Under the pieces are notes generated by a model. The model saw only the letters and a program-made list of their open reading frames with translations. It did not search any database and was not told the origin of the DNA. Below, one piece after another: positions 16,426 through 25,867 of a stretch of 64,000 bases of DNA; within the stretch, counting starts at the first letter, position 1, and each line of letters begins with the position of its first letter. Source of the stretch: UBA4661 sp002405405 (GTDB lineage Bacteria > Bacteroidota > Ignavibacteria > Kapaibacteriales > UBA4661); NCBI GenBank assembly GCA_036847245.1, contig DAIUAL010000001.1:1-64000 (forward strand), written 5' to 3'. The translations under genes were made by a program, and so were the position numbers.

Positions 16426-17193
16426 ATGCACACAGACACAACACAACAGCATATTTCGTTACGTATGAGCAAGCATGATAGTATTCAGGGTATTGCTATT
16501 GCCCTGACGATTATCGTGGCATGGTGTGTTATGCTATACCTTTTACTTCATTTTGATGTAGATACTCATCGTTGGTTTATTTTCCCGGCTTGCCTTGCAA
16601 TGACCTTACTCTACACGGGACTTTTTATCACGGCACATGATGCCATGCACGGTTCAATTGCACGCCATTTCCGGCGCAGTAATACATTACTTGGTATCAT
16701 CGCGGTTGCGCTCTATGCCGTTTTTTCATACCGAAAACTATGGTTTAAACATTGGGAACATCATCGGCATGTAGCGAGTAGTCAAGACCCCGATTATCAT
16801 GATGGTGTGCGTACGGGATTTTGGGCATGGTATGGTCATTTCTTACGCAATTATGTTAGTGTTGGTCAGATCTGTGCTATGGCAATTATCTTCAATGTGT
16901 TGCATCATGGTGCGCATATTCCCTTGGGTAATCTTCTGCTCTTTTGGGTTGCTCCCGCTCTTCTGAGTACACTGCAACTCTTCTATTTCGGCACCTATCG
17001 ACCGCACAGAGAACCGGAACATGGCTATGACAATCGGCATCGCTCAACCAGTAATGATTTTCCCGTGTGGTTGTCATTTCTCACTTGTTATCATTTTGGG
17101 TATCATTGGGAACATCATGAGTATCCCTCCGTGTCGTGGTGGCGACTGCCTCGTATTCGGCAACAACGTACAGAGAAATCCATTCATCCATGA
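16426..17193 (+). CDS. crtW: Beta-carotene ketolase (CrtW type)
   Basis: A 255-residue integral-membrane di-iron enzyme of the fatty-acid desaturase superfamily. The His boxes read HDAMHG, HWEHHRH and, near the C-terminus, YHFGYHWEHHEYP with WWRLP following. LQLFYFGTYRPHR between boxes two and three is specific to CrtW rather than to lipid desaturases. CrtW adds a keto group at C4 of beta-ionone rings, giving echinenone/canthaxanthin-type carotenoids. Four hydrophobic segments are visible. No other carotenoid genes lie in the window. The promoter shares 98 bp with the divergent ATP-grasp gene. Confidence 0.88.
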   Translation: MHTDTTQQHISLRMSKHDSIQGIAIALTIIVAWCVMLYLLLHFDVDTHRWFIFPACLAMTLLYTGLFITAHDAMHGSIARHFRRSNTLLGIIAVALYAVFSYRKLWFKHWEHHRHVASSQDPDYHDGVRTGFWAWYGHFLRNYVSVGQICAMAIIFNVLHHGAHIPLGNLLLFWVAPALLSTLQLFYFGTYRPHREPEHGYDNRHRSTSNDFPVWLSFLTCYHFGYHWEHHEYPSVSWWRLPRIRQQRTEKSIHP

Positions 17194-17223
17194 TACACCC
17201 ATCAAAGATGTTTGATGAGTGAA

Positions 17224-18219
17224 TTACAAACTTGCATTGACCGTAATGCGATGTGCCATACCTGCCGCACCAAACGAACTGAATCCATAATCCATGCGGA
17301 TAGATTTTACGACAATACCAATGCCTGCGGTAACACCGGATAAGCCAGCTGAACGCTCAGGTGCAAGAGCTTGACGGCGATTGTTGTTGTATCCTACACG
17401 CACAAGTGCATTTTTACTAAGGGTAATTTCGCCACCCACAGAAAAATCTCGAAAGCGTGAAATGAAATCACCATTCTGCCGATTAACGCTATTAAATGAA
17501 AAATTGAAGAGCATCGGTAAACCACGTAAAGCATGATTAAAGCCCACACGTAAATCAGCGGGCAGACCAAAACGTTCGCCTGTGTACGTGCTTGTTTGTA
17601 CGCCTGCGTGAATAAGTGCTACCGCTAAATTCACTCGCTGCTTACTGATGCGATACAACATGCCTGCACTCAAACTCATGCCTGTTGCTCCTGCGTCATC
17701 TAATTGGCTGGCGATAAAAGTACCGCTCACACCATAAAACCAATTCGTATCTAATTGATTGGCATACATGAACGATACTGCCATATCAAATGCCGAAAAT
17801 GTTCCGGTAATATCACGTCCATTGGTGGTACGGTCAAATGAACCATAATTGATGTAATTCACAGCAACGCCTGCTGTGCCGCGTGTGCGCAGACCATATC
17901 GCTCTAAGGGTGAAGCAAATGCAATCGTGCCTGCATTGATGTCGGCAATATGTTTGAAAAAGGTTGCTTCAAAGTTATAGTCCAAGGAGGTCGCAAGAAT
18001 AGCAGGATTCATCATGCTTGCCGCTACATCACCCTCTAAAGCAATCCCTGTCCCGCCCAGTCCGGCAATACGAGCTGACGGCTCATTACGCAAAAAGGAA
18101 AAACCTGATATTTGCCCAAAGGCGGGTGTAGAAACTACAAAAGCAATCAGACAGAATACGCAAGATCGTAGCACGAAGAAGGGCAAATCACAAGAAAAAA
18201 CACAATGAAATATTCGCAT
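17224..18219 (-). CDS. porQ: PorQ-like type IX secretion outer-membrane protein
   Basis: A signal peptide (VFCLIAFVVSTPAFGQ) leads into FSFLRNEPSARIAGLGGTGI and AASMMNPAIL, the start typical of the PorV/PorQ barrel family. The rest is alternating beta-strand sequence (for example AGVAVNYINYGSFDRTT, FSAFDMAVSF) with a C-terminus suited to outer-membrane insertion. Known PorQ proteins act with PorZ/PorV in type IX secretion of the Bacteroidota-Chlorobiota lineages. PorQ rather than PorV is suggested by the FLRNEPSAR start and the length (331 residues). The 30-bp gap to the convergent crtW holds a short 7-bp hairpin (17200-17217). Confidence 0.75.
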   Translation of the reverse strand: MRIFHCVFSCDLPFFVLRSCVFCLIAFVVSTPAFGQISGFSFLRNEPSARIAGLGGTGIALEGDVAASMMNPAILATSLDYNFEATFFKHIADINAGTIAFASPLERYGLRTRGTAGVAVNYINYGSFDRTTNGRDITGTFSAFDMAVSFMYANQLDTNWFYGVSGTFIASQLDDAGATGMSLSAGMLYRISKQRVNLAVALIHAGVQTSTYTGERFGLPADLRVGFNHALRGLPMLFNFSFNSVNRQNGDFISRFRDFSVGGEITLSKNALVRVGYNNNRRQALAPERSAGLSGVTAGIGIVVKSIRMDYGFSSFGAAGMAHRITVNASL

Positions 18220-18271
18220 ACAGCAAGAGATGTCGTAACAGAAGAGGAAAGAACTTTATGAAAAAGAAAGA

Positions 18272-18730
18272 TCATGAAGCAGAAATGTTCTGCGAGCGAT
18301 GAGCATAAGTCATCAAAGCATCAAAAAACCATTGTGGCGGGCGGATCGGTTTGACCGTACCGGTTTGAGCAAAAGCAAGTTTAGTGTGCCCTTGTACAAT
18401 CAGTGTTTCCGAACCATCCTGTTCTTTACGAGTAATCTTGTACTCAAGGTGCAGAATAGGGCTTCGCTGAATGGTTGCTGTAGTATGGATATACAGTAAG
18501 TCATCATACCTCGCCGGAGTTTTGAATTGCAATGTAGTTTCAATGACGGGAAAAATCACACCACGAGCTTCAATCTCTGCATATGGCAGACCCGCTGCTC
18601 GAAGCAATTCTGTACGACCTATCTCAAAATAATACAGGTAGTTACCATGCCAAACAATTCCCATTTGGTCTGTTTCACCATAACGGGTACGGAGTTCTGA
18701 GCGATGATACACTGTAAGTGGTTCGAGCAT
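18272..18730 (-). CDS. Acyl-CoA thioesterase, YbgC/4HBT family
   Basis: A hot-dog-fold thioesterase of 152 residues. RYGETDQMGIVWHGNYLYYFE carries the catalytic Asp and the typical H-NY-Y-FE signature of the 4HBT YbgC group, and ARGVIFPVIETTLQFKTPARYDD follows. These enzymes hydrolyse acyl-CoA or acyl-ACP thioesters. The ATG at 18730 is chosen over a TTG four codons upstream. No Tol-Pal genes are adjacent, unlike ybgC in Proteobacteria. Confidence 0.88.
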   Translation of the reverse strand: MLEPLTVYHRSELRTRYGETDQMGIVWHGNYLYYFEIGRTELLRAAGLPYAEIEARGVIFPVIETTLQFKTPARYDDLLYIHTTATIQRSPILHLEYKITRKEQDGSETLIVQGHTKLAFAQTGTVKPIRPPQWFFDALMTYAHRSQNISAS

Positions 18731-18847
18731 GAAAGCATTCAAAAAATAACGAGAAGAAATTGGAACTTCGCTGCATCAGTCCGTGCAAAGATGATAAGAC
18801 TCCATCAAAGAGTATGTCTTCTTATCTGAAAAAAGTTAGGCATAGCA

Positions 18848-19903
18848 CTACAATTGTACTTGTAGAAGCAGGTCACGTAAGCGCTCTAAGTCATCCGTAG
18901 AGTAGAATTCTATTTCGATGGTACCACTGCCATCTGTACGTGAGCGTACTTTGACCTGTGTTGCTAAGACCTGCTGTAATTCATTCGCTACTGACTCCTC
19001 ATTAGGGGCAGCCGTAGTTGTAGATTCGTCAGTCGAAGAAGTTTGCTTGCCTGATTTTTTATTGGGCGCAGAAGATTTTGTTGAAGATTGTCCTTGCACG
19101 GCTTGCTGATTTGGTGCCATTGGAGGAGCAACGGCAATTGCCGAGAGTGCTTTGGATAAGGTTGTACCATGCTCAACGACTTTTACCAATTCTTCTGTTT
19201 TTCGTACTGAAAGTTCGTGCTCTACAATAGCATGATACATATCAGTCATGTCGCTTTCTTGTGATAATGCAAGCAACGAGCGTGCATGACCCATGGTGAT
19301 TTGCTTAGTACGCAATGCCGTTTGTACATCGCCCGGTAGACGAAGTAATCGTAAAAAATTGGTGACGGTGGTTCGGTCTTTACCGACTTTTTTTGCAACC
19401 TCTTCTTGAATCAAACCACATTCATCCATCAGACGGCGATAGCCCAGAGCAACTTCAATCGGGTTCAAATTCTCGCGTTGAACGTTCTCGATCAATGCCA
19501 ATTCCAACATTTCGACATCATGTTCGATATCGAGAATGTATGCGGGAATTTTTTTGAGACCAATTTCACGTGACGCACGGAATCGACGTTCACCGGCAAT
19601 AATTTCATAGCCACCTTCGACTCGGCGAACAGTGATCGGTTGGATAACACCTTTTTCTTTGATAGACTTTTTCAAATCTTCGAGTGCAACGGGATCAAAA
19701 TCTTCGCGAGGTTGCATTTTGTTCGGACGTATTTTCTCTAATCCGACCATTGCCGTAATGCCGACAGACTGCCCGTCATCGCTACCGGAGATAAGTTGTT
19801 GAGCCGGCGCGAATGGATTAATACCACTACCCCCCGTCATTTGTGTCGGGAGTAGTGCCTCTAAACCTTTGCCAAGTCCTGTAAGTTGTTTTGTTTTTGC
19901 CAT
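18848..19903 (-). CDS. parB: Chromosome partitioning protein ParB
   Basis: ParB binds parS sites and spreads as a CTP-dependent clamp to segregate the origin region. Visible are the N-terminal ParA-contacting GLGKGLEALLP, the CTPase motif GGYEIIAGERRFRAS, the NVQRENLNPIEVA segment, the helix-turn-helix region EEVAKKVGKDRTTVTNFLRL and a C-terminal dimerisation end. A Ser/Thr/Gln-rich linker at about 280-325 precedes the C-terminal domain. The ATG at 19903 gives 351 residues. The frame continues upstream into parA without similarity. It follows parA by 58 bp. I did not find a canonical parS palindrome by eye. Confidence 0.93.
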   Translation of the reverse strand: MAKTKQLTGLGKGLEALLPTQMTGGSGINPFAPAQQLISGSDDGQSVGITAMVGLEKIRPNKMQPREDFDPVALEDLKKSIKEKGVIQPITVRRVEGGYEIIAGERRFRASREIGLKKIPAYILDIEHDVEMLELALIENVQRENLNPIEVALGYRRLMDECGLIQEEVAKKVGKDRTTVTNFLRLLRLPGDVQTALRTKQITMGHARSLLALSQESDMTDMYHAIVEHELSVRKTEELVKVVEHGTTLSKALSAIAVAPPMAPNQQAVQGQSSTKSSAPNKKSGKQTSSTDESTTTAAPNEESVANELQQVLATQVKVRSRTDGSGTIEIEFYSTDDLERLRDLLLQVQL

Positions 19904-19961
19904 GTTTCTTCTTGAGTAAAAATCTTCTTCGATAAAATCGTCTATGTGAAAATGCTTGTTA

Positions 19962-20885
19962 TTACTGCGGATTGATGACAGATTGCTCGGTTGCAGTATG
20001 TATTGGAGCAATGGTTTTAGCCGCATGATGTGTGCCATTATGTGGATGTTCGGCGACGACAGTATCTATTGTCTGTGTCGTTTCGGGTGGGGCTACGGAT
20101 ACAACTCCTTGCGGAATTGATATGCCATTACGGCGCATGATCTCTGTAGCAAGCTCCATATAATGCTTCGATCCGAGCGAAAGTGCATCATATAGTAAAA
20201 CAGGTTTCCCATGACTTGGCGCTTCAGAAAGCCGCACATTACGAGCGATGAGGGTTTCGAGAACATTGTTGCCAAGCAAGCGTTTGACCTCTTGCACGAC
20301 CTGATTGGATAAGCGCAAACGACTGTCAAACATCGTCAGTAGAATACCTTCAACGGCAAGATTAGGATTCAGTAATTGCTTTACCCGAGAAATGGTGTTG
20401 AGCAATTGCCCAAGACCTTCGAGTGCGTAGTATTCACACTGTACCGGAACTAAGATAGAATCTGCCGCTGTAAGTGCATTTAGAGTAAGCAAACCAAGCG
20501 ATGGGGGGCAGTCAATCAAAATAAATGCATATTTACGACGGAGTTCTTCAAGTTTATTACGGAGAACATAGCTTCGATTATCCTCATGCACGAGTTCAAT
20601 TTCCGCACCGACAAGATTGATATGCGAAGGTAACAAATCCAGAAAAGGCATTTCGGTTGCATGAACGGCATCAACACCCGGCAGATCGGTTACCATCAAC
20701 TCGTAAATCGTGTTTTCTAAATTTTTGACATCAACACCAACACCGCTGGAGGCATTGGCTTGAGGATCAATATCAATGATAAGAGTTCTTTGCTCCATCG
20801 CGGCGAAGGAGGCAGAAAGATTTACGGCAGTAGTGGTTTTTCCAACACCGCCTTTTTGATTGGCAATCGCTATAACTTTACCCAT
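19962..20885 (-). CDS. parA: Chromosome partitioning ATPase ParA (Soj)
   Basis: A Walker-type ATPase that moves the ParB-parS complex. It starts [19 protein letters not shown], the deviant Walker A with signature Lys. Then follow [33 protein letters not shown] and [16 protein letters not shown]. The C-terminal 50 residues (His/Thr rich) extend beyond the usual Soj length. The start ATG 20885 is fixed by the Walker A motif. It is co-directional with parB downstream. An origin region may be near, but no dnaA, gidA or dnaN is seen here. Confidence 0.93.
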   Translation of the reverse strand: MGKVIAIANQKGGVGKTTTAVNLSASFAAMEQRTLIIDIDPQANASSGVGVDVKNLENTIYELMVTDLPGVDAVHATEMPFLDLLPSHINLVGAEIELVHEDNRSYVLRNKLEELRRKYAFILIDCPPSLGLLTLNALTAADSILVPVQCEYYALEGLGQLLNTISRVKQLLNPNLAVEGILLTMFDSRLRLSNQVVQEVKRLLGNNVLETLIARNVRLSEAPSHGKPVLLYDALSLGSKHYMELATEIMRRNGISIPQGVVSVAPPETTQTIDTVVAEHPHNGTHHAAKTIAPIHTATEQSVINPQ

Positions 20886-21133
20886 ATGTAGAAAATCGGA
20901 GATTCATGGAGAAACAATCATGATCTGTGTTATTGTATGTATGCACACACATCATACACAGAGTAGGAAGAATGAAAAGAGGGGCAAACTTACCGAAAAT
21001 CACCGAAAGCATCGAATACTACCCGCATGATGTCTCCATATCGAGCTAAAGCAGGAGATAGAGCGCGACTATATTCGTGTTTATGGAAACAATATGGCTA
21101 GTCTACATAATCGCATAGCGTAAGAAAATATGC

Positions 21134-22159
21134 TCAAGGAACACGAAAGAATTGTATCAAATTATCAAGCTGTGAATGCGACAGTGCAATAATCAGACGA
21201 TCATTGCGTTGAAGGATATATGCCGGGTCGGGCGGAAAAAAGAGTTTGCCGTCATGTGCAACGATAGCAAGTGCCATAGCATTATAAATGCTCCGTACAT
21301 CAATATCGGCAAGTGTTCTGCCGATGATGCTTTCTTTGATAATGATAAATTCTTCGATGACAACATCGAAGGAATATTTCCCGGTAGCTAATTGAAAGGT
21401 ATCAATAATGCTTGTTTGCAAAAGCATGAGCGTCAGTCGTGCGGCACCCGAATCATACGGTGATGCTACTTTATTGGCACCGGCGCGAATAAGTTTCGGC
21501 ACAGTCGAAGCAACATCAGAGCGTGCGACAATATGTAAATCAGGATTTAAGCCACGAGCAGTGAGAGTCACAAATACATTGAGTGCATCATCGCTGAGGG
21601 CTGAAACAAGACCCTTGGCAACACGGATACCGGCTTGCTCTAAAACTTCTTCTGATGTCGCATCGCCGATGATATGAGGAATACCCAACTCTTTAAGGGT
21701 TTTTCTTGTGTCAGGATTTTGATCAATAACGACAAAGTCCTTACGTAGAGATTGGACTTCGCTTGCAATGCGGTGTCCGATGCGACCATAACCGCAAATA
21801 ATGTAATGATTATTCATGGCACGAATTTTCCGAAGGTTTAATCGTTGATAAAGAATTTCTGAATGTAAAATACTTTGGGCAATAATCGTAACTGTATACG
21901 ACAAACTGCCTACGCCAAGAAAAATAAGACCTATAGTAAAGACTCGACCATAAAATGATAAGGGATGAATTTCACTAAACCCAATGGTAAACACGGTAAT
22001 AATGGTCATATACAAGCTGTCGAAGAAATTCCACTGTTCGATGAACATATAGCCTGTTGTACCTGCAGCAAAGACAAATCCCATGACGCATAAGAGCAGA
22101 ATAGGTGTATTACTTCGAATACGCCGGAATACGCGCAAGACAGAGGATTGTGCTTTCAT
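21134..22159 (-). CDS. Two-helix potassium channel with RCK (TrkA-N/TrkA-C) domains
   Basis: A 341-residue ion channel of the MthK/Kch type. Two membrane helices (ILLLCVMGFVFAAGTTGYMF and FTIGLIFLGVGSLSYTVTII) flank a pore loop with the filter TIGFSE in place of TVGYGD. A RCK nucleotide-binding domain begins HYIICGYGRIGHRIASEV (GxGxxG) with VVIDQNPDTRKTL, and a TrkA-C domain occupies the last 80 residues. Such channels pass K+ under ligand or nucleotide control. The ATG at 22159 is preferred over a GTG 13 codons upstream. The gene is divergent from the MFS transporter. Confidence 0.85.
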   Translation of the reverse strand: MKAQSSVLRVFRRIRSNTPILLLCVMGFVFAAGTTGYMFIEQWNFFDSLYMTIITVFTIGFSEIHPLSFYGRVFTIGLIFLGVGSLSYTVTIIAQSILHSEILYQRLNLRKIRAMNNHYIICGYGRIGHRIASEVQSLRKDFVVIDQNPDTRKTLKELGIPHIIGDATSEEVLEQAGIRVAKGLVSALSDDALNVFVTLTARGLNPDLHIVARSDVASTVPKLIRAGANKVASPYDSGAARLTLMLLQTSIIDTFQLATGKYSFDVVIEEFIIIKESIIGRTLADIDVRSIYNAMALAIVAHDGKLFFPPDPAYILQRNDRLIIALSHSQLDNLIQFFRVP

Positions 22160-22269
22160 AATGAGTTGTGGAGAGATAGTTGGCGAGAGAGTGTACACAT
22201 GAGGATTGATACGAATCTATTAAATTCTGCCTTCAACCGTGTTCGTTCTTCTTTTTGGTTTTTTATTTC

Positions 22270-23643
22270 ATGACTTCACAGATGGCTTCTTCATGGCGAG
22301 CATGGGTACTTCTTGCTCTTCTACTCTTAGCATATATTTCTTCTATTGTTGATCGTGTAGTGATTTCCTTTGTTGTGCAGCCCATGAAACTTGCTTTTGG
22401 GGTGAATGATACGGCAATTTCTTACTTGGGGGGGATTGCTTTTACCTTGTTTTATGCAATATTGGGTGTGCCGATTGCCCGCTATGCCGATCGTTTAAAT
22501 CCCCTCGGTAAAAGCCGACAAATTCTGATTGCAAGCGGTGTTGGGGTATGGAGTATTGCGACTGTTCTCTGTGGATTTACGACAAGTTACAACAGTATGT
22601 TCGCCGCACGGGTGGGTGTTGCTGTAGGTGAGGCAGTATTGGGTCCTGTGGCATATGCGCTATTGGCGAGCAATTTTACGGAGCGTCAGCGTGGTTTAGC
22701 ACTCAGCATCTATGGTTTAGGAATTCCCTTTGGGCAGGGGATTGCTTTTTGGATAGCAGGCAAAGCCGTGCAGTATGCAAGTGGCTTTGCGCAACTCCCC
22801 CTATCGAATATCATGGGAGATTTTTTTTCTTCATCCATCGGTGCGATGACAATTCCGGGCTGGCAAATTATTTTTCTGGTGGTGGGCATGCCGGGTTTGT
22901 TGGTTGCTTTCGCACTTGCACTGTTGCCTGCGCGCTACAGTAGTGCAGCTTTTGAAGAACGCCACCATGCAGAGCAACGAACACTCGGTGAATATCTAAG
23001 GAACAACATTGCAGCGATTTTGTGGCATTGCGTAGGTTTTGGAGTTTTTGCCATGTATTATCAAGGGTGTGGCTTTTGGTTTGTCGAGCATTTTGTACGG
23101 AGTTATGGGTGGAATAAAGCAGATATTGGTGCGGCGTATGGTATATGTGCTGCTGTCTTTGGTACCGGTGGTTTAATCATTGCCGGTATGACAAGCAGAG
23201 TAGAGCATGGTGATGTACAGCATGGTGATGTACAGCATGATGTACGAAACACATTGCATCGCAAATATCATTTACTTCGTATAGGGTCGGTGATGTTATG
23301 TTTCGTAGGTGTATTTATGCCGCTTATGCCAACCGGTATCGGCTCGGTGATTGTTTTGGGAATGGTATGCTTTGTAGGATTAGCACCGTATGGTATTGCG
23401 GCAGCGGTTATTCAAGATACAACGCCCGTCTATTTGCGAGCACAGATGGGAGGTGTGTACTTGTTGGTATTGAATGTTATTGCAGGGGTGTGCGGACCCG
23501 TTGTCGTATCATGGATCACGGAGTATGCTTTTGGGTATTCGGGTGCATTACGATATAGCATCAGTATCATTGGCGGTGTCTGTGGTATAGTGTCGTGGTG
23601 GATGTTTGGTCGTGCGCAAGCAGAATACGATAAGATTGTGTGA
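22270..23643 (+). CDS. Major facilitator superfamily transporter
   Basis: A 457-residue protein with about 12 hydrophobic helices and an MFS loop 2-3 motif (GVPIARYADR). The N-terminal half resembles Spinster-type/ACS-family transporters (YISSIVDRVVISFVV, GVAVGEAVLGPVAYAL, ERQRGLALSIYGLGIPFG). The substrate is unknown. A predicted hydrophilic loop at about residues 313-326 is encoded by a 15-bp tandem duplication (HGDVQ twice), a recent expansion. The ATG at 22270 is chosen over an in-frame TTG at 22255. Confidence 0.8.
   Translation: MTSQMASSWRAWVLLALLLLAYISSIVDRVVISFVVQPMKLAFGVNDTAISYLGGIAFTLFYAILGVPIARYADRLNPLGKSRQILIASGVGVWSIATVLCGFTTSYNSMFAARVGVAVGEAVLGPVAYALLASNFTERQRGLALSIYGLGIPFGQGIAFWIAGKAVQYASGFAQLPLSNIMGDFFSSSIGAMTIPGWQIIFLVVGMPGLLVAFALALLPARYSSAAFEERHHAEQRTLGEYLRNNIAAILWHCVGFGVFAMYYQGCGFWFVEHFVRSYGWNKADIGAAYGICAAVFGTGGLIIAGMTSRVEHGDVQHGDVQHDVRNTLHRKYHLLRIGSVMLCFVGVFMPLMPTGIGSVIVLGMVCFVGLAPYGIAAAVIQDTTPVYLRAQMGGVYLLVLNVIAGVCGPVVVSWITEYAFGYSGALRYSISIIGGVCGIVSWWMFGRAQAEYDKIV
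23206..23245. repeat. 15-bp in-frame tandem repeat inside the MFS gene
   Basis: CATGGTGATGTACAG at 23206-23220 and 23221-23235, followed by a shortened copy to 23245. It encodes HGDVQ-HGDVQ-HDV in a predicted loop, so the frame is preserved. Confidence 0.85.
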
Positions 23644-23816
23644 TAAGGTGTTGTCGTAGAGACAAGCAGAGAATTCCTTCGCCATTAAAGGAGCATTTGC
23701 AGTAATTTTGAGTAGTTTTCTTGCTGTTAATCGACATTTATTCAGTGTGTTAAACTGTTCGGTGGATAGAATGTTGTTTTGCTTTATGAACTAAGAAATA
23801 TCAATCAGTATCAATC

Positions 23817-24632
23817 ATGATAAAGTATCCGAGAGTCTGTAGTCCAAGTTTTATTCTTGCCATGGTTACGTGGAGTTTGTCGTGCTTTCTTTCGCTTTCA
23901 GCACAAGGAATGTCACAAGAGCGCGATACCACACGTCGTGTGCCGATTATTCGAACTTTGCCGGAGGGTGCTTCATCGCAGGGGTTTGATTCATTGAAAA
24001 GTATGCGCATTGTACGTGATACGAGCATTGGCACAACAGCGCCTGGTGAGTATCCATATTCGCCGGAGCAGGATAGTGCATACTATGCGGCACTGGGTTT
24101 AGACGTACCAACTTCTTCACGCTTTATGGCATTTGTACGACTGACACAGCCGCAATGGCTTGCTCTTAAGGAAATGAAACGTCTTTCGCCCACCGAGGCA
24201 ATCATCGCCAATATGAATGCTATTCCTGCTTCGGCATTCAAACCACGCGGACAAGATTTGGCATTATATCAGTACAATCTCCAGCAGGCACTGTCAATTC
24301 CCGGGATTTATGATTTTAATCCTGCTATGCAGCAGTATCGTGGTGTGCAGATACCGCTTTCATGGATTGGCTCGTTGCTTGGTCTGACTGAAGATGTGTC
24401 GCCTCGTATAAAGTATACAGTTGAGCGAGATAGCTATGTTGAAATTGTGATTTATTCTACACAAGCTGTTGCCATACGACGTTTATTTGCAGGACATCAA
24501 CCACCGGGTGATTATTCTATGTTTTGGGATGGTAATACCGATGGGGGCTATAAACCGGGTAAAGGTGATTATGTTGCTGAAGTCCGCATTGGGGAAAGTG
24601 GTATTGTTCGGAAGCGTATTCGGTTTGATTAA
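23817..24632 (+). CDS. Secreted protein with FlgD-like Ig domain
   Basis: A 271-residue protein with a signal peptide (WSLSCFLSLSAQG). The last 85 residues match the FlgD Ig-like fold: YTVERDSYVEIVIYSTQAVAIRRLFAG, then GDYSMFWDGNTDGG and KPGKGDYVAEVRIG. In this lineage such domains often sit at the C-terminus of exported proteins. I do not see a definite type IX sorting signal. The middle section (about 60-175) matches nothing I recognise. It may be an envelope or surface protein. It is followed by an NlpC/P60 gene on the same strand after 126 bp. Confidence 0.6.
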   Translation: MIKYPRVCSPSFILAMVTWSLSCFLSLSAQGMSQERDTTRRVPIIRTLPEGASSQGFDSLKSMRIVRDTSIGTTAPGEYPYSPEQDSAYYAALGLDVPTSSRFMAFVRLTQPQWLALKEMKRLSPTEAIIANMNAIPASAFKPRGQDLALYQYNLQQALSIPGIYDFNPAMQQYRGVQIPLSWIGSLLGLTEDVSPRIKYTVERDSYVEIVIYSTQAVAIRRLFAGHQPPGDYSMFWDGNTDGGYKPGKGDYVAEVRIGESGIVRKRIRFD

Positions 24633-24758
24633 GGTAGTTTCTGCGCGATAACTGTGTGCCTCTTCATCGCGCCACGACCACAATAATCGGCATACTTATT
24701 GCCCACTACTCCATGTAAAGGGTCTATTCGTTGAATAATTACCATTTGCGGAGGGCAT

Positions 24759-25442
24759 ATGAAGCCTCGCACTATTCTTTTGCAATACCTCGTATATGCA
24801 CCTAAAGCAACTATGCTGATCTGCATGTGGGGTGTATTGCTGCTTGTTGGTTGTAGTTCTTCACGCACAGTTGATTCAGCAAAAAACACAAAAAAGCAAT
24901 CTTCGGTCAGTATGAAAGGCGGTGGTACGCTGAGTAGCAAAAAAATCGGCGAAGTGCAGTACAAGGTTGCCTCGACACCAAAAGTTTTATCGCCTTCACT
25001 AACACCGCTCCACAAAAAAATTATTGCCGAGGCAGAATCATGGCTTGGTGTGCCGTACAGCTATGCAGGAATAACGCGCTTTGGTATTGATTGTTCTGCC
25101 CTAATGATGAACATTTACAATGCTTTAGGTATACCGATACCACGTACAGCCGCCGAGCAATTTGAATTCGGTACAGAGGTCGCACGCGAGGAAATGCTTC
25201 CGGGTGATTTGGTGTTTTTTAATACGACCGGTAGTCCTGCTTCGCATGTAGGAATTATGAGCAGTTCGGAGGAATTTATCCATGCGTCTTCATCGATTGG
25301 TGTAACAAAACAAAAATTATCAGATACGTATTTCTCGACGCGATGGAGTGGTGCAAGGCGGATTATCTCCTTGCCCAAACCAAAGGCAAAGCAGAAAGTC
25401 GGAAAAGAATCATCGCAGCAAGATGAATATCATGAGGAATGA
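24759..25442 (+). CDS. NlpC/P60-family lipoprotein (C40 peptidase)
   Basis: A 227-residue cell-wall peptidase. Its lipoprotein signal ends in LLVGC (Cys32). The C40 domain at about 85-205 contains the catalytic Cys in GIDCSALMM, the His in SHVGIMSS and a third polar residue in FIHASSS. C40 enzymes cut D-gamma-Glu/meso-DAP bonds in peptidoglycan stems. It has a strong ribosome-binding site, GGAGG at 24750-24754 before ATG 24759, which is rare in this window and fixes the start. The N-terminal linker is Ser/Lys rich. It converges with yraN, whose stop is 4 bp beyond. Confidence 0.88.
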   Translation: MKPRTILLQYLVYAPKATMLICMWGVLLLVGCSSSRTVDSAKNTKKQSSVSMKGGGTLSSKKIGEVQYKVASTPKVLSPSLTPLHKKIIAEAESWLGVPYSYAGITRFGIDCSALMMNIYNALGIPIPRTAAEQFEFGTEVAREEMLPGDLVFFNTTGSPASHVGIMSSSEEFIHASSSIGVTKQKLSDTYFSTRWSGARRIISLPKPKAKQKVGKESSQQDEYHEE

Positions 25443-25446
25443 AGAA

Positions 25447-25851
25447 TTAAAAACAATTTTTATGGTGGCGAATGATAGTGTTGCCATGGTGCGATTCAAT
25501 AGCAACGACATCAAAACGGCAGGGTGTATCGTTGATATTGTGAAAGGCAAGATAGCTTTCTGCCATGCGTCGAATCGTACGTTGTTTGGAGGGCGTAACT
25601 GCTTCTTCAGGAGTGCCATAGCGTGTACTTCGACGAAGTTTTACTTCGACAAACACAAGAGTATCTCCGTCACGTGCAATGATATCGATTTCTCCCATTT
25701 TGCCGACGCGGTAGTTAAGCGTAACAATGGTGATGCCTTGTTCAATGAGATGGTTTATGGCAAGTGCTTCGCCTTGTGTACCAATCTTACGATTGTTTGC
25801 ATGAGTTTTTTGTGGTACTGTAGATGATGAAGTATTCGTGCTCTTGTTCAT
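25447..25851 (-). CDS. yraN: YraN/UPF0102 endonuclease-like protein
   Basis: A 134-residue protein with a restriction-endonuclease-like fold. Visible are NRKIGTQGEALAINHL, TLNYRVGKMGEIDIIARDG and TLVFVEVKLR, giving the E-x-D...E-x-K nuclease-type acidic/Lys set, and CRFDVVAI near the C-terminus. Its biological role is poorly defined. The ATG at 25851 follows the stop of the glycosyltransferase gene by 17 bp. The frame extends upstream without similarity. Confidence 0.9.
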   Translation of the reverse strand: MNKSTNTSSSTVPQKTHANNRKIGTQGEALAINHLIEQGITIVTLNYRVGKMGEIDIIARDGDTLVFVEVKLRRSTRYGTPEEAVTPSKQRTIRRMAESYLAFHNINDTPCRFDVVAIESHHGNTIIRHHKNCF

Positions 25852-25867
25852 TGTATGATAAATAGAT

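Noticed and set aside
20886..21133. Possible parS or origin signals beside parAB
   Set aside because: No 16-bp parS-like palindrome or DnaA-box cluster was seen by eye in this 248-bp gap.
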